Positions 21,978 to 31,254 of a stretch of 64,000 bases of DNA are shown here, piece by piece. Both the position numbers and the translations under genes were made by a program. The notes under the pieces were generated by a model, which made no database searches, was not told the DNA's origin, and saw nothing but the letters and a program-made list of their open reading frames with translations. The stretch spans positions 1 to 64,000 of the forward strand of contig NW_025919261.1 of assembly GCF_907164915.1 (NCBI RefSeq). Reading direction: 5' to 3'. How positions within the stretch are numbered: position 1 is the first letter of the stretch; each line of letters begins with the position of its first letter. The DNA comes from Impatiens glandulifera. Lineage: Eukaryota; Streptophyta; Magnoliopsida; Ericales; Balsaminaceae.

Positions 21978-22135
21978 AAAGACCTCTGGCGACCCTTAAA
22001 AAGAATTCTGCCAACCCTTAAAAGCGTCGCCAAAAATATCACCGACCCTTATTTTTGCGTCGCCGTAAACAGGGTTGGCGCAAGTTATAGCAACGCTTAT
22101 TTAAGCGTCGGTAACATGAATTTAAGCGTCGCCAA
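21978..22135. repeat. Left subterminal repeats of the CACTA element
   Basis: GGCGACCCTTAA, AAGCGTCGCCAAAA, GCGTCGCCG, AACGCTTATTTAAGCGTCGG and TAAGCGTCGCC are arranged in both orientations. Related sequence (CACGCTTAATATGCGTTGGC) lies at the right end near 26370. Such clusters are transposase-binding sites in CACTA elements. Confidence 0.85.
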
Positions 22136-22349
22136 AAACCCATTTAATTTTTAACCATTTTTATTTTTTATTTTTATTTTTATTTTTATTTTTATTTTTA
22201 TTTGTATTTATATTTTTTTTAATTAAATAATCATTAAAAACATTTAAAAATCACTTTCTTTTCATTATTAAAAATTTAAATAATAACAAAAACATAAATT
22301 TTCTCATAAAATAATATCATAATCAAATAAATAAATAATTGTCACAACT

Positions 22350-23829
22350 CAATGTACAGAAAAGCTCAATCCATCAGCAGCCCTTATTTTCATAATGTTC
22401 ACACCTACAACCTCACCATCAATGCTCACAAGAGGTCCAACTGAATTACCCTATTCAAACACATGTTTCTTAACTCTTTAAAATTGTATTTAAAATTGTA
22501 ATCAAATCATATATAATCGATGGACATCAAAGTGAGGACAATCAGTATGTGAGTATTCCCTCCGCATTCCTCCAATAACCAAGTCGCTGCTTTTACGAAT
22601 CTTCAAAAAGAGTACCAGCAAGCCAAATGGTGAACTACAATGGTTAAGATTAATAAGAATACCTCATAATGCCAGCTGTAACAATATTCTGAAGGGAAAG
22701 AGGACACCCCATTGCAAGCACCCAATCTCCAGGACGAAGGTTGCTTGAAGAGCCAAGTTTTGTAGATGAAAGTAGGGTTTTGGAGTCGATCTTCACTATT
22801 GCAATATTAGAGTGCAAGTCCGCGTTGATCAATTATCCTTCAAATGTCCTACCATCTTGTAATGTTACATCAACCTGTAAAAAACTACTCCTACAGCTCA
22901 TACAAAACAAAATTAATAATCTTTACACTGACTCATACAAAACAAAATTAATAATCTTTACACTGACTGACCTTCCCCACTTTGGTTGACAAGCCATGGT
23001 GACTCACAACCAAATGAGCGCACGTCAATATAGTACCATCAGAATCCATTATGGTGCCAGAACCAACACTCTTTCCCAAGGTAACTCTGTGTAAATCTGT
23101 AAAATGAGAAACCCTTTGAAAGGTCAAACACCAAAAACTGAAATGTCAACTTCTTCTTTCTCCAGGTTCACTATAAACACCTTGTGAGACAGACAAATTA
23201 ACTACAGTAGGACCAGTTATTGCAGCGACATTGGCAATTGAATCTCTACTGAAGCACCCATTATAACCTTTATCTTATTTGCTCGTATCTGCGGGTGGTG
23301 GAATATCTCCTCCAGACCTAGAGAAAAACAATGCCACATTTCCTGCCATTACAGAACCATGTATACATATTGAAGATGAAAAGGGGTGGTGGAACAAGAT
23401 GAGTACAATAATTTAAAATAAATAAAAGCTAGTAAAAGATGATAACCATATTGAAGAGACACACCTAGGCAATTAAAAGAGGGCTGAAGAAACATTGGTC
23501 CCCAAGTTCTCCATGGCCACCAAGATGGATGATCATGCTTTGGGATATTAACAGAAATCAATAAGGATGGTCCTAAATGAGCAGAATAGTGTCACAGTCG
23601 AAATCGTAAAATGGTGAGACAGGTGAAGATTAGAAACAACTAACAAGTATTTACTTGTTGGGTCTGTGTCAATGTTTGAATAAAAATAAAGACCGGATTT
23701 AGCAGCAGCAATAGAAGCAGACAAAACGAGAGATCGAAGAAGAGAGCTTTTATTGGATGTAGGAAACCTCTTCTGTGAGTTCAAATAAGAAACAAAAGAC
23801 TTATGAGGAGGAATAGCGAAAAGCAACAA
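22350..23829 (-). pseudogene. Captured Deg/HtrA-type serine protease gene fragment (protease Do-like 14 type)
   Basis: Exons read downward from 23829. First a start Met with an N-terminal leader (23829-23660). Then a short exon rich in Trp and Pro (about 23569-23470). Next an exon ending in a GPTVVNLSVSQG segment (23320-23150), then one with KSVGSGT and TCAHLVV holding the catalytic His (23100-22990). Then VDVTLQDGRTFEG to GDWVLAMGCPLSLQN (22874-22663), a RKSSDL-GGMRREY exon (22600-22515) and a GNS-GPLV exon (22455-22350). Introns remain, so capture was from DNA. It is dead: in-frame stops at 23275-23277 and 22833-22835, the catalytic Asp of the HSDIA motif is Asn, and GNSGGP reads GNSVGP. 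The end of the protease domain and the PDZ region are absent. Confidence 0.85.
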
Positions 23830-23859
23830 TCTATGAAAAGAAGAAGAAGATGAAGCCTA

Positions 23860-24026
23860 CCAGAATAGTAACTTCTGAGTTCAACATTTTTCCCACCAAT
23901 TTCACTTGTCGCATCAACAGACGAAGACAGTTTCTGTAGCAATAATGGGGATCTCTTGAAGAGTCTCTCAACAAAACTATTAGGAAGCTTTCTTCTATCA
24001 ATAGAGATGTTGTATGTCAGGTTCAA
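23860..24026 (-). pseudogene. Possible further captured exon
   Basis: A 55-residue open stretch begins with Met and is rich in Arg, Lys, Leu and Ser, like an organelle targeting leader. It is followed by a GTAGG donor-like site at its lower end. It lies just upstream of the Deg exons on the same strand and may be part of the same captured gene or of another one. I do not recognise the protein. Confidence 0.35.
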
Positions 24027-24484
24027 TATTACAAGTGATCCATTATGTTTTCCTTATCCCTGCAAGAATAATACAGATTGTTGCATGCTAAAGTTCAAGA
24101 AATATAATATGTGTGTTGTTGTTTAAGAGAAATAATTGTATGCATATTGGTACCTGGTTGACATAGATAATGGTACCTAATTGACTGGATAAGCTGCTCC
24201 ATCAGAAGATCTACAAAATAGAGCAATGTAGTGATGAAGGTTTAGATATAGGACTCCAGATACAGAAAGAAAGCAGGTGGGTAGGTAACAAAAGAAGACA
24301 GATACCATTGTCTAGAGAATTCATAATTGAGACAACTGGGCACTAACTAAAGAACACTTCATACCTGGGCTATACTAGAGCTTGGGTGGATATAAACTGT
24401 CTGGGGATGTTTGAAGGTCTTATAAGCTCCACTCTTTTGCAGTCTTGCAGAATGGGGGAAGAAACCTGACCAACAAAATCTCAA

Positions 24485-24691
24485 TTACCAAAAGAAGAAA
24501 TGCTTTGAGGAAATCAGAATTAATCCAGGAGGGCCATGCCTGTGGTCTATACACTTATTTATTGCTTCAAAATCATTATCGTTAGATGTCAGTTCAATTT
24601 CAACCCGCTTTTGAGTATAAACCACACCCAATGGTGAGGACTTAAAGAATACTTGCAATAAACAAAATTTACAACAATATAGTAGAGACAA
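24485..24691 (-). pseudogene. Possible captured exon of an unrecognised gene
   Basis: A 68-codon frame whose middle part (KRVEIELTSNDNDFEAINK and a following HRHGPPG) has the composition of a real protein rather than random AT-rich translation. Splice borders are not clear. It sits inside the CACTA element, 460 bp upstream of the previous candidate exon. The family is unknown. Confidence 0.3.
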
Positions 24692-24899
24692 GAATGAAGA
24701 TAATAGACCATAAGTTGCATTAGTACATAGTTAAAGACAACAACAATCAGTAAACTTAAAAGGCCATTTTTAAGGGCATAATTTTTTAAAATTTTGAGAC
24801 CAAGATTTTACCCTAGAAGATAATAGACCGTAAATTGTATTATACTGTGGTTAAAGACTGGAACAACCAGCAAAATTAGAAAACCATTTAAGAACATAG

Positions 24900-25075
24900 T
24901 TTTTTTTATTATTTCACTCATGTTTTGCATGCACACAAGAGGTTAGGACTTAATCCCAGCGCCATGACCTCCCATTCAATCAAGTTTCTTCTATTAAAAC
25001 CTCAAACTCATTGAACCTAAAACCTAATCCTCCTCTTAGTTCAAGACTCTTACCAGTTGAGCTAACATGAGTGAT
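24900..25075 (-). mobile_element. tRNA-derived SINE with target duplication
   Basis: On the minus strand, position 25070 downward reads TTAGCTCAACTGGTAAGAG, an RNA polymerase III box A. A box B-like AGGTTCAATGAG follows about 30 bp on, and an A-rich tail (AATAATAAAAAAAA) ends at 24900. Direct repeats AGAACATAG flank it at 24891-24899 and 25076-25084. It is 176 bp long and inserted into the CACTA element. No protein is encoded; SINEs move with LINE enzymes. Confidence 0.82.
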
Positions 25076-25084
25076 AGAACATAG

Positions 25085-25945
25085 CTTATATTGCATACAG
25101 TTCTTAGCATCTAGAAAATATATCTTATATAGAACAAGAGAACTTGAAAAAAACTAAGAAACTCCATTAAAATTAATAATCGGGACAAACAATCATAGAA
25201 AACCTGTCGTCTTAAGAAATACTACTATGTAATTGCAATTAATTGAAACTTTCAGGAATAGAACAATAATATTGCAGAATATTTCAGCAAATTTGCATAA
25301 ACTTCAAAATAAAGTCAATGCATTGAAATTGTTTCACAGCTACCCAAACAAAAATTGCAGAACAATTATGATCCACTCTCTAGCTATATATGAATATAAG
25401 GAGTTACATTGATCGGTAAAAAACAAAATACAGCAGGCGTTAGTTTTCACCTGGAGTTACTGTTGTTTCTGCTTCTTCTTCCGAATTAGAATCGAGAGAT
25501 GTTGGAGATTATTTTGATCGGTGTTCTAGATCTCAAAAATTGATTCGTTCGTCTTAGGGTTCATCTTTATTTATAGGAGTTCGATCCCTTCCATTAGGGT
25601 TCTGTCCTCTCCCTCTTCCCCGTGATCACCTTGCAGAAGTCGCAGCGTACGGTGTTTGTAGGTGAGTTTCCGTCTTTTTTCCTTTCTTGTTATCCTTTTT
25701 TCCTTGTTGAGTTGAAATGGTTTGTAGAAAAAGGAGAAGATTGGGGATCTGAGAAAGGTAACGAACCAGAAAGAAAATGTAGATCGATCGAGGAGAAAAA
25801 CAACAGGAAGCGCAACGATCTGACGCCTAGAGTCTTTCATCTCTATCTCTGTGAATTCGCCCAAGCTTCCACTGCTCCATTGTTTGGCGGTGGAGTCTGG
25901 AGGTCGATTGCGGAGTCTGACGAGAGTTTGATTAGGTTTTAAGAG
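25085..25945. other. CACTA interior resembling the 5' region of a plant gene
   Basis: The part 25440-25945 is less AT-rich than its surroundings and has open stretches on both strands (25571-25864 minus, 25622-25942 plus). The minus strand has the look of a gene 5' region with pyrimidine-rich leader and a start near 25864. I do not recognise a protein, and the choice of strand is uncertain. It may be the promoter and first exon of the captured gene. From 25085 to 25440 nothing specific is seen. Confidence 0.3.
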
Positions 25946-26310
25946 AGAAGAGGAATTGGGCTAGTGGTTTCTAATTTTAAAAATATATATACTAAATTTA
26001 TATTCTTAAATTTAATATAATATTTAATTTGTATTATTTTTTACATTTTTATTTAATTAAATTTAAATAATAATTAATTAAAGCACAAATGTTTATAAAA
26101 AAATTAATAATAAAATTTAACAATTTTATGCTATAAAAATTTAATAATTAAATTTTAATGTTAATAAAATTATAAATAAAATTTAATTTGAAAAATTAAA
26201 ATAATGAAATAAAATATTTATAAAGTTAAAAAGAAAAACATAACAATATTAAAATTTATAATTGTTAAAGTATTAAGTTCTCAACAAGTATTTATATAAA
26301 AAATTAATAA
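25946..26310. other. AT-rich right interior of the CACTA element
   Basis: Strongly AT-rich sequence with runs such as TTAAATTTAAT; no gene, no clear repeat unit. Confidence 0.5.
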
Positions 26311-26423
26311 AGGTTGGTGCATGTACAAAGGTTGGCAAAAATTTATTTTCTTTTAATCTTTAGTCACGCTTAATATGCGTTGGCATATAAGAGTCGCCAA
26401 AGATATGTTTTGTTGTAGTGAAT

Positions 26424-26956
26424 CAAGAAACAGAAGTCTCCCGCAAGGCTTGTCAAGTTCGAAATTTCTGTCCCTTTACCATGCTTTTAAAAATAAAATT
26501 TAGTCCAAAAATTATAAATTTGAAGATTTGATTGAGCGTCTATTTGTCATGCTTGGACATATGTTTTCCTAAACTCAGGTATTGTATTCAAATTTTGTCC
26601 AAGAGAGACATTCGAGGGACATTCTGCCGTCACTCAATTTTTTATAATTTTAAATATTCCCAAATTATTGAAATTATTTTCTAAATTTTTATAGGGGCAT
26701 TGTATGAGATTAAAATAAATATTTAATTTAAAAATCAATGTTGTATCAACTTATTCTAATAATTAAATTATGGACTATTTAAACCAAATAAATTTATAAA
26801 TAAATTTAAAAAATTAAATCAACCAACGAGATAAATAAATTAAAAAATATATACATGGTTGGTATTAATGTTGATTTATCTATGTTGCAAGAATTTAAAA
26901 ACTAATAAAGCAAGAAGTTCAAAGTCCAAGTCAAGTAAAAGCCCAAAGTATAGGTA
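26424..26956. other. Unannotated host spacer
   Basis: Lies between the CACTA target repeat and the Helitron. AT-rich; I see no frame, RNA gene or transposon end. Confidence 0.5.
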
Positions 26957-27719
26957 TCTATATATATATAATGATGCTTAATTTTTAAAGTGTCCGGATT
27001 GCCGGGTCGAGAGCTGTGGTTAATTTGGATACTTGGGTCGGATTGTGGGTTTAGGGTTTAGGGTTTACCCGTTTTTAAATTTAAAACGGTTAAAAATAAA
27101 ATTAAAAATGCTAGAGGTATGTTTCGAACTTGCAACCTAACAAAACAAGTACAACTCTTTAACCAACTAGGCTACAAAGACTTTATATTTTAAATTCAAC
27201 ACCAAATTTGATAAACGCGGGACGTTTTAACATTAATATAAGTTCAACTTTTTAACTAACTAATCTATATATATATATAATGATGCTTAATTTTTAAAGT
27301 GTCCGGATTTCGGGTCGAGAGCTGTGGTTAATTTGGATACTTGGGTCGGATTGTGGGTTTACCCGTTTTTAAATTTAAAACGGTTAAAAATAAAATTAAA
27401 AATGCTAGAGGTATGTTTCGAATTTGCAACCTAACAAAAACAAGTACAACTTTTTAACCAACTAGGGTACAAAGACTTTATATATTAAATTCAAACACCA
27501 AATTTGATAAATGCAGGACGTTTTAATATTAATATAAGTTAAACTTTTTAACTAACTAATATATAATGATGTTGAGTAAATGGATACTTGGGTCGGATTA
27601 TGTGTTGACCCACCCATAAATTTTAAAAACGGTTAAAAATAAAATTAAAAATGTTATCCGTAATTTTTTTCACGGTTTTTTATATTATTACTCGTGGAAA
27701 TGCACGGGCTAAATGCTAG
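26957..27719 (+). mobile_element. Small non-autonomous Helitron with repeated 5' modules
   Basis: It starts TCTATATATATATAATGATG after a host A and ends CTAG before a host T, the A^T insertion rule of Helitrons. Just before CTAG is a GC-rich stretch (CGTGGAAATGCACGGG) that forms a degenerate hairpin. The 5' part of about 300 bp occurs again at 27264 with its own TCTATATAT start and a third time, shortened, at about 27552. No Rep/helicase gene is present. It carries no target duplication, as expected. Confidence 0.8.
27047..27067. repeat. Short interstitial telomere-like repeat, three GGGTTTA units
   Basis: Three perfect units of the plant telomere repeat lie inside the first Helitron module. 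The second module (27266-27560) has only one unit at that point. Too short to mark a former telomere. Confidence 0.85.
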
Positions 27720-27778
27720 TTAAAAGAAATAGAAGGCCCATGATTTATGCCCTGTCAACAATGTTTATTGCTGCCCAA

Positions 27779-27868
27779 TTACCCATCAATAATCTGGATA
27801 AGGCGGGACCCACCTCCACCTTCTTCAATACTCATTCCAATGCCATCATTGTCTTCTTCAGAAGATCT
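27779..27868 (-). pseudogene. Possible last exon of an unrecognised host gene
   Basis: The minus strand reads about 30 codons rich in Glu, Asp and Gly (SSEEDNDGIGMSIEEGGGGS, then RLIQIIDG) and ends in TAA at 27779-27781. The composition differs sharply from translated AT-rich spacer. The preceding exon and a clear acceptor were not found. It may be a relic of a gene disrupted by the neighbouring transposons, or chance. Confidence 0.3.
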
Positions 27869-27870
27869 AT

Positions 27871-28189
27871 TTCGTATTTATTTTTTTTGAAAGCTAAAAA
27901 AATGTCATGTACAACCATTTCGTAAATGTTTTGAATCAATGTGACAAGGAGTCAATGAGGATTTCCAAATTAACATCCTTGTGCCTTGTCATCAGCTAGA
28001 GTTGACGGATTTGTCCTCCCAAATTTTAGAATGAGAAAAAGGGAAAAGAAATTATACATGGACATGCAAATAGAGGCATTTTTCTTTAACATGGAGGGTC
28101 AATGATAGAAAAGGGGAATGAAGAGCAAGCTATAGAGAGGGAGGAGCAAGAGATCACTATTGTTATTGTTGCTTAGAAGATATAAGGTA
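27871..28189. other. Unannotated spacer
   Basis: Between the possible exon and the decayed CACTA element; no feature that I can support. Confidence 0.4.
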
Positions 28190-28229
28190 GGTGTATTAGT
28201 AGAAAAAGAGGCTTTGGTAATGAATTTTA

Positions 28230-28780
28230 GTAGCGCCTTTACTGATAATTTTTATCACTACTAACCGTCATATAAAACCATTACTGATATTAATTATCAA
28301 TAACAGGTATAAGGAAGAGTCGTTACAAATATTATTGTTTTTATTCTTTTTTTTAAATAAGGGTATCGATAACGGTTCTCCTTAAAATCGTTACTAATAC
28401 ACCATCATTCGTTTCTTTTCCATAAGGGGTATCAGTAACAGTTTTCAAGGATAACCATTACTAATACTCGCATTGGTAACGGTTATTCTCAAAATAGTTA
28501 CTAACACGTCATCAATAGTTTCATTTCTACAGGGGTATCAGTAACGGTTATCCCTAAAACCGTTACTAATATGCCTTAGTTTTTATTTCACCCAAGACGT
28601 ATCAGTAACAGTTTCCCTTCAAACCGTTACTGATACCAGCATTGGTAACAATTATTATTAAATTTGTTACTAATATGCTATCAGTCGTTTTATTTCTACA
28701 AGGGTATCAGTAATGGTTATCTGATATCGATTAAACATCTATAACGGTTATTCTAAAATCATTAGTGATACCCTAACAAA
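28230..28780. repeat. Subterminal repeats GTATCAGTAACGGTT / AACCGTTACTGATAC
   Basis: Direct and inverted copies of GGTATCAGTAACGGTTAT and AAACCGTTACTAATA alternate about twelve times with a spacing of 30-60 bp. This is the pattern of transposase-binding sites at CACTA ends. Confidence 0.85.
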
Positions 28781-29089
28781 ACCCAAGAGCGCATGTTCAA
28801 GTTGTCAACGGTTGAACAAGTCATCTCCGCTCTCCACCTTCTGTTCAAGTTGTCGCCGGTTCCAATATCGGACTGCAATCAGGTTAGTTTAATCTCTTTC
28901 AATCTTTCAAATACTCTTCATTCTTTTTCAATCTCTTTCATTCTCTTTCAAATACACTACTTTCATTCTCTTTATGCAGAAATTTCAAGTCTTCACTGTT
29001 CGTTTGAAGTTGCCTCTGCCCCTATTGCCGCTGATTGAAGTTGCTTGTCGCCGCTGCCCTTTCGTTAATATTCAGGTTAGTTCTAATTT

Positions 29090-29450
29090 AAAAGCAATGT
29101 GAGATTGTTATATTATTTAGAATGTTAGATTATTGGATTGTTAGATTAATGGATTATTGATATAAGGTTAATAGATTATTTGTATGTTAGATTAGATTAT
29201 TGGACTATTGGATTATTGAATTATTGAATGTTAGGTTAGATTAGTTAGATTGTTAGATTATATATTTAATGTTAGGTTAGATTATCATATTGTTGGTTTA
29301 TTTGATCTTAAATTAAGTTAGATTATTTGTATGTTAGATTATTGCATCATTGGATTATATGTTAGTTAGATTATATTGAATTGTTGGATTATTGTATTGT
29401 ATGTTGATTAGGTTATGATAGTTTATTGAATTATATGTTAAATTATTGAA
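29090..29450. repeat. Degenerate TTAGATTATTGGATTATTG repeats
   Basis: Roughly 25 short variants of TTAGATTATTG follow one another. They probably lie in the leader intron of the decayed CACTA element. No coding. Confidence 0.75.
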
Positions 29451-29520
29451 CTAATTAGGTTTATGAATAATTTATAAATGATATATTTTATTTGACATAG
29501 TAATATTTTGTCTAGTCCTA

Positions 29521-29787
29521 ATGGAATTCTCTGACAAAACATGGATGACTATATTTCGTACTGATCCAAAATATATTGAGGGGATTAACAACTTCATAGA
29601 ATTTGCTAAAAGGTTTACGGGTAGATCATCAATTGTATGTCCTTGTGTAAGGCGTGCAAATTGAGTATATGAGTATAAGACCGTCGTTAGATCTCATCTG
29701 ATTGTATTCGGCATAAGACAAAATTATAATTTTTGGAATTTTAATGATGAAAAGAGAATTGAATGTCAGAATGTAAACGCTACCTAA
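29521..29787 (+). pseudogene. CACTA transposase-associated domain exon, interrupted
   Basis: An 88-codon frame starting at ATG 29521, with one in-frame TGA at 29662-29664 and a TAA at 29785. Recognisable features in order are DKTWM near the start, a PKYIEGINNFIEFA segment, IVCPC, a VYEY segment, VRSHLI and a final NFWNF. These match the N-terminal domain that precedes the TNP2 transposase in plant CACTA proteins (DKSWM, YxxGxxxFLxFA, CPCxxC, HLxxxGF, YxxWxxHGE). The second Cys pair is partly lost. It is not functional. Confidence 0.78.
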
Positions 29788-30099
29788 GGATAACCATGAT
29801 CTCTCATGATTATATGTTGAAAAATGTTATCAACAATCTCAATTACCAGGTAGATCAAATTTGGTCAAGAACAGGGTAGATCAACTTTGGTCAGGTGATG
29901 ATCATGCTCAAACAAACTAGAGACTGTCATATTTTCAAAATATACAAGTCTCTTGTCTAGAAGAATACACCCTTTGTTTTATATTTGGGTGAAGCAGATG
30001 TATCTCTTTATTAATGTAAGTACTCAAATGTTTCTTGGTACATGATCGAATAATTTCAGCATCCCAAGGAGCCTGCCTGATTGATGGGCAGAATCTGCT
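29788..30099. other. Unannotated stretch after the transposase-associated exon
   Basis: May be decayed CACTA interior. TAGATCAA(A/C)TTTGGTCA occurs twice, about 30 bp apart (29850-29895). No domain recognised. Confidence 0.4.
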
Positions 30100-30107
30100 A
30101 TTGCAAG

Positions 30108-31246
30108 TAGGGATGGCAAAAGTTCGGGTTTTGATGGACCCGAATCGGACCCGATTCTGCCCCGAAAAAATGGTTCCACGATCTACCCAAATTTGGCCGG
30201 TTCCGATCCGACCTGGACCGTTAAAAAAATTAATCCCAGAATTTTTTATTATTTTTTTTAATTTCGTTTTTATAATTAATAAATTAATATTTATTTTTGT
30301 TTATTAATAAAAAAATATTAGTAAATTGTTTTGGTTGATGGTATATATATGAGAGGATATTTTACTTTTACTCGATATATTTTTAAATTTCAGTTTATCA
30401 TGACAAATTTTCTGGTATGAAATAATTATTTTAATCGGAACCAAAAAAATTGAGTATTCAAATAATTCGTATTTTTCGTCGGATTGATACCGGCCTAATT
30501 TAAGAACCAAATATTTATAAAAAATCATTGGCTTAAAAAGATATATTTTATAATTTTGAACTAAATTTATATAGCTTTATAAAGTTTAGAATTTTTGACT
30601 TCTTAAATATTATTTTTAACCTTTTAATAAATAATTATTTTTTAATAAATAAAATATAATTATTATAATATTTGATATTATTAAAAAAGTTTAAATTAAT
30701 TTCATAAACTATTTAAATAAGGAGAATTATATCTATAATATTAAAATTATATTATTTTTAAAGAGTAATAAAAAAATATTACTATCAAACTTATATTTTG
30801 AATTATCAAAGGATTGAAAAAAAAAAATTAAATATAATTTCATTTAATTATAAAGTTGTAAACTTTCAATACATCTTTATTATTATATTTAAAAGAATAA
30901 AAAATTGTAAATCTAATGAAATCATACATCTTGAAATTGAAATGAATAAATATAGAATTTGGTCAATTTTTCTTACCGATGTACTCTCTCTAGGCTCTAA
31001 GCTGAAACATAGCATTTTTCTTCAACAACGGCGGTCTCTGTCTTCTTTGAGCTAGAAGAATCGAAACAAAAGTCGTCGGAACCGAAACGATACAGGAGGA
31101 ACCGAAACAGTTTCTTTTAATTATCGGGTCTCGGTTCTTCTACCGGGTACCTGGAACCGAACGATTCTAACCCGAAATAGCCCCGAACCGGAAAAAAAAA
31201 ATACCTGAACCTATCGGTTCGGTTCCTGGCACAGCTGCCATGCCTA
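30108..31246. mobile_element. Non-autonomous hAT element with 8-bp target duplication
   Basis: The left end is TAGGGATGGCAAAAG and the right end TGGCAGCTG-type in inverse (…CAGCTGCCATGCCTA), a terminal inverted repeat with about one mismatch in 11. Direct repeats ATTGCAAG lie at 30100-30107 and 31247-31254, the 8 bp typical of hAT. Both ends contain GC-rich inverted words (ACCCGAATCGGACCCG, GGTTCGGTTCC) against a very AT-rich middle (30240-30960). No transposase is encoded; the open frames inside are short and unrelated. Confidence 0.88.
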
Positions 31247-31254
31247 ATTGCAAG

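Larger units (their letters stand above)
21966..26420. mobile_element. CACTA (En/Spm) transposon carrying captured gene pieces
   Basis: The element starts CACTACAACAAAA at 21966 and ends with the exact complement TTTTGTTGTAGTG at 26420. The 3-bp target repeats AAT are at 21963-21965 and 26421-26423, the size expected for CACTA elements. Subterminal repeats with GCGTCGCC, GCGTTGGC and TAAGCGT lie within about 180 bp of the left end and 100 bp of the right end. There is no TNP2 or TNPA transposase, so it is non-autonomous. The interior holds an intron-containing, decayed Deg protease gene on the minus strand, further possible exons, and a SINE. Confidence 0.93.
28190..29787 (+). mobile_element. 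Decayed CACTA transposon, 5' part
   Basis: A block of subterminal-type repeats (28230-28780) is followed by a promoter-like region and an exon coding for the transposase-associated domain (29521-29787). This is the order seen at the 5' end of autonomous CACTA elements. The exact terminal CACTA motif was not identified and the TNP2 transposase core is missing, so the borders are approximate. Confidence 0.6.

Noticed and set aside
25622..25942. 106-codon plus-strand frame in the CACTA interior
   Set aside because: Overlaps a minus-strand frame that fits the orientation of the captured gene better; neither is recognised, so no CDS is called.
27047..27067. Telomere repeat
   Set aside because: Only three units inside a Helitron; an internal short match, not a chromosome end.
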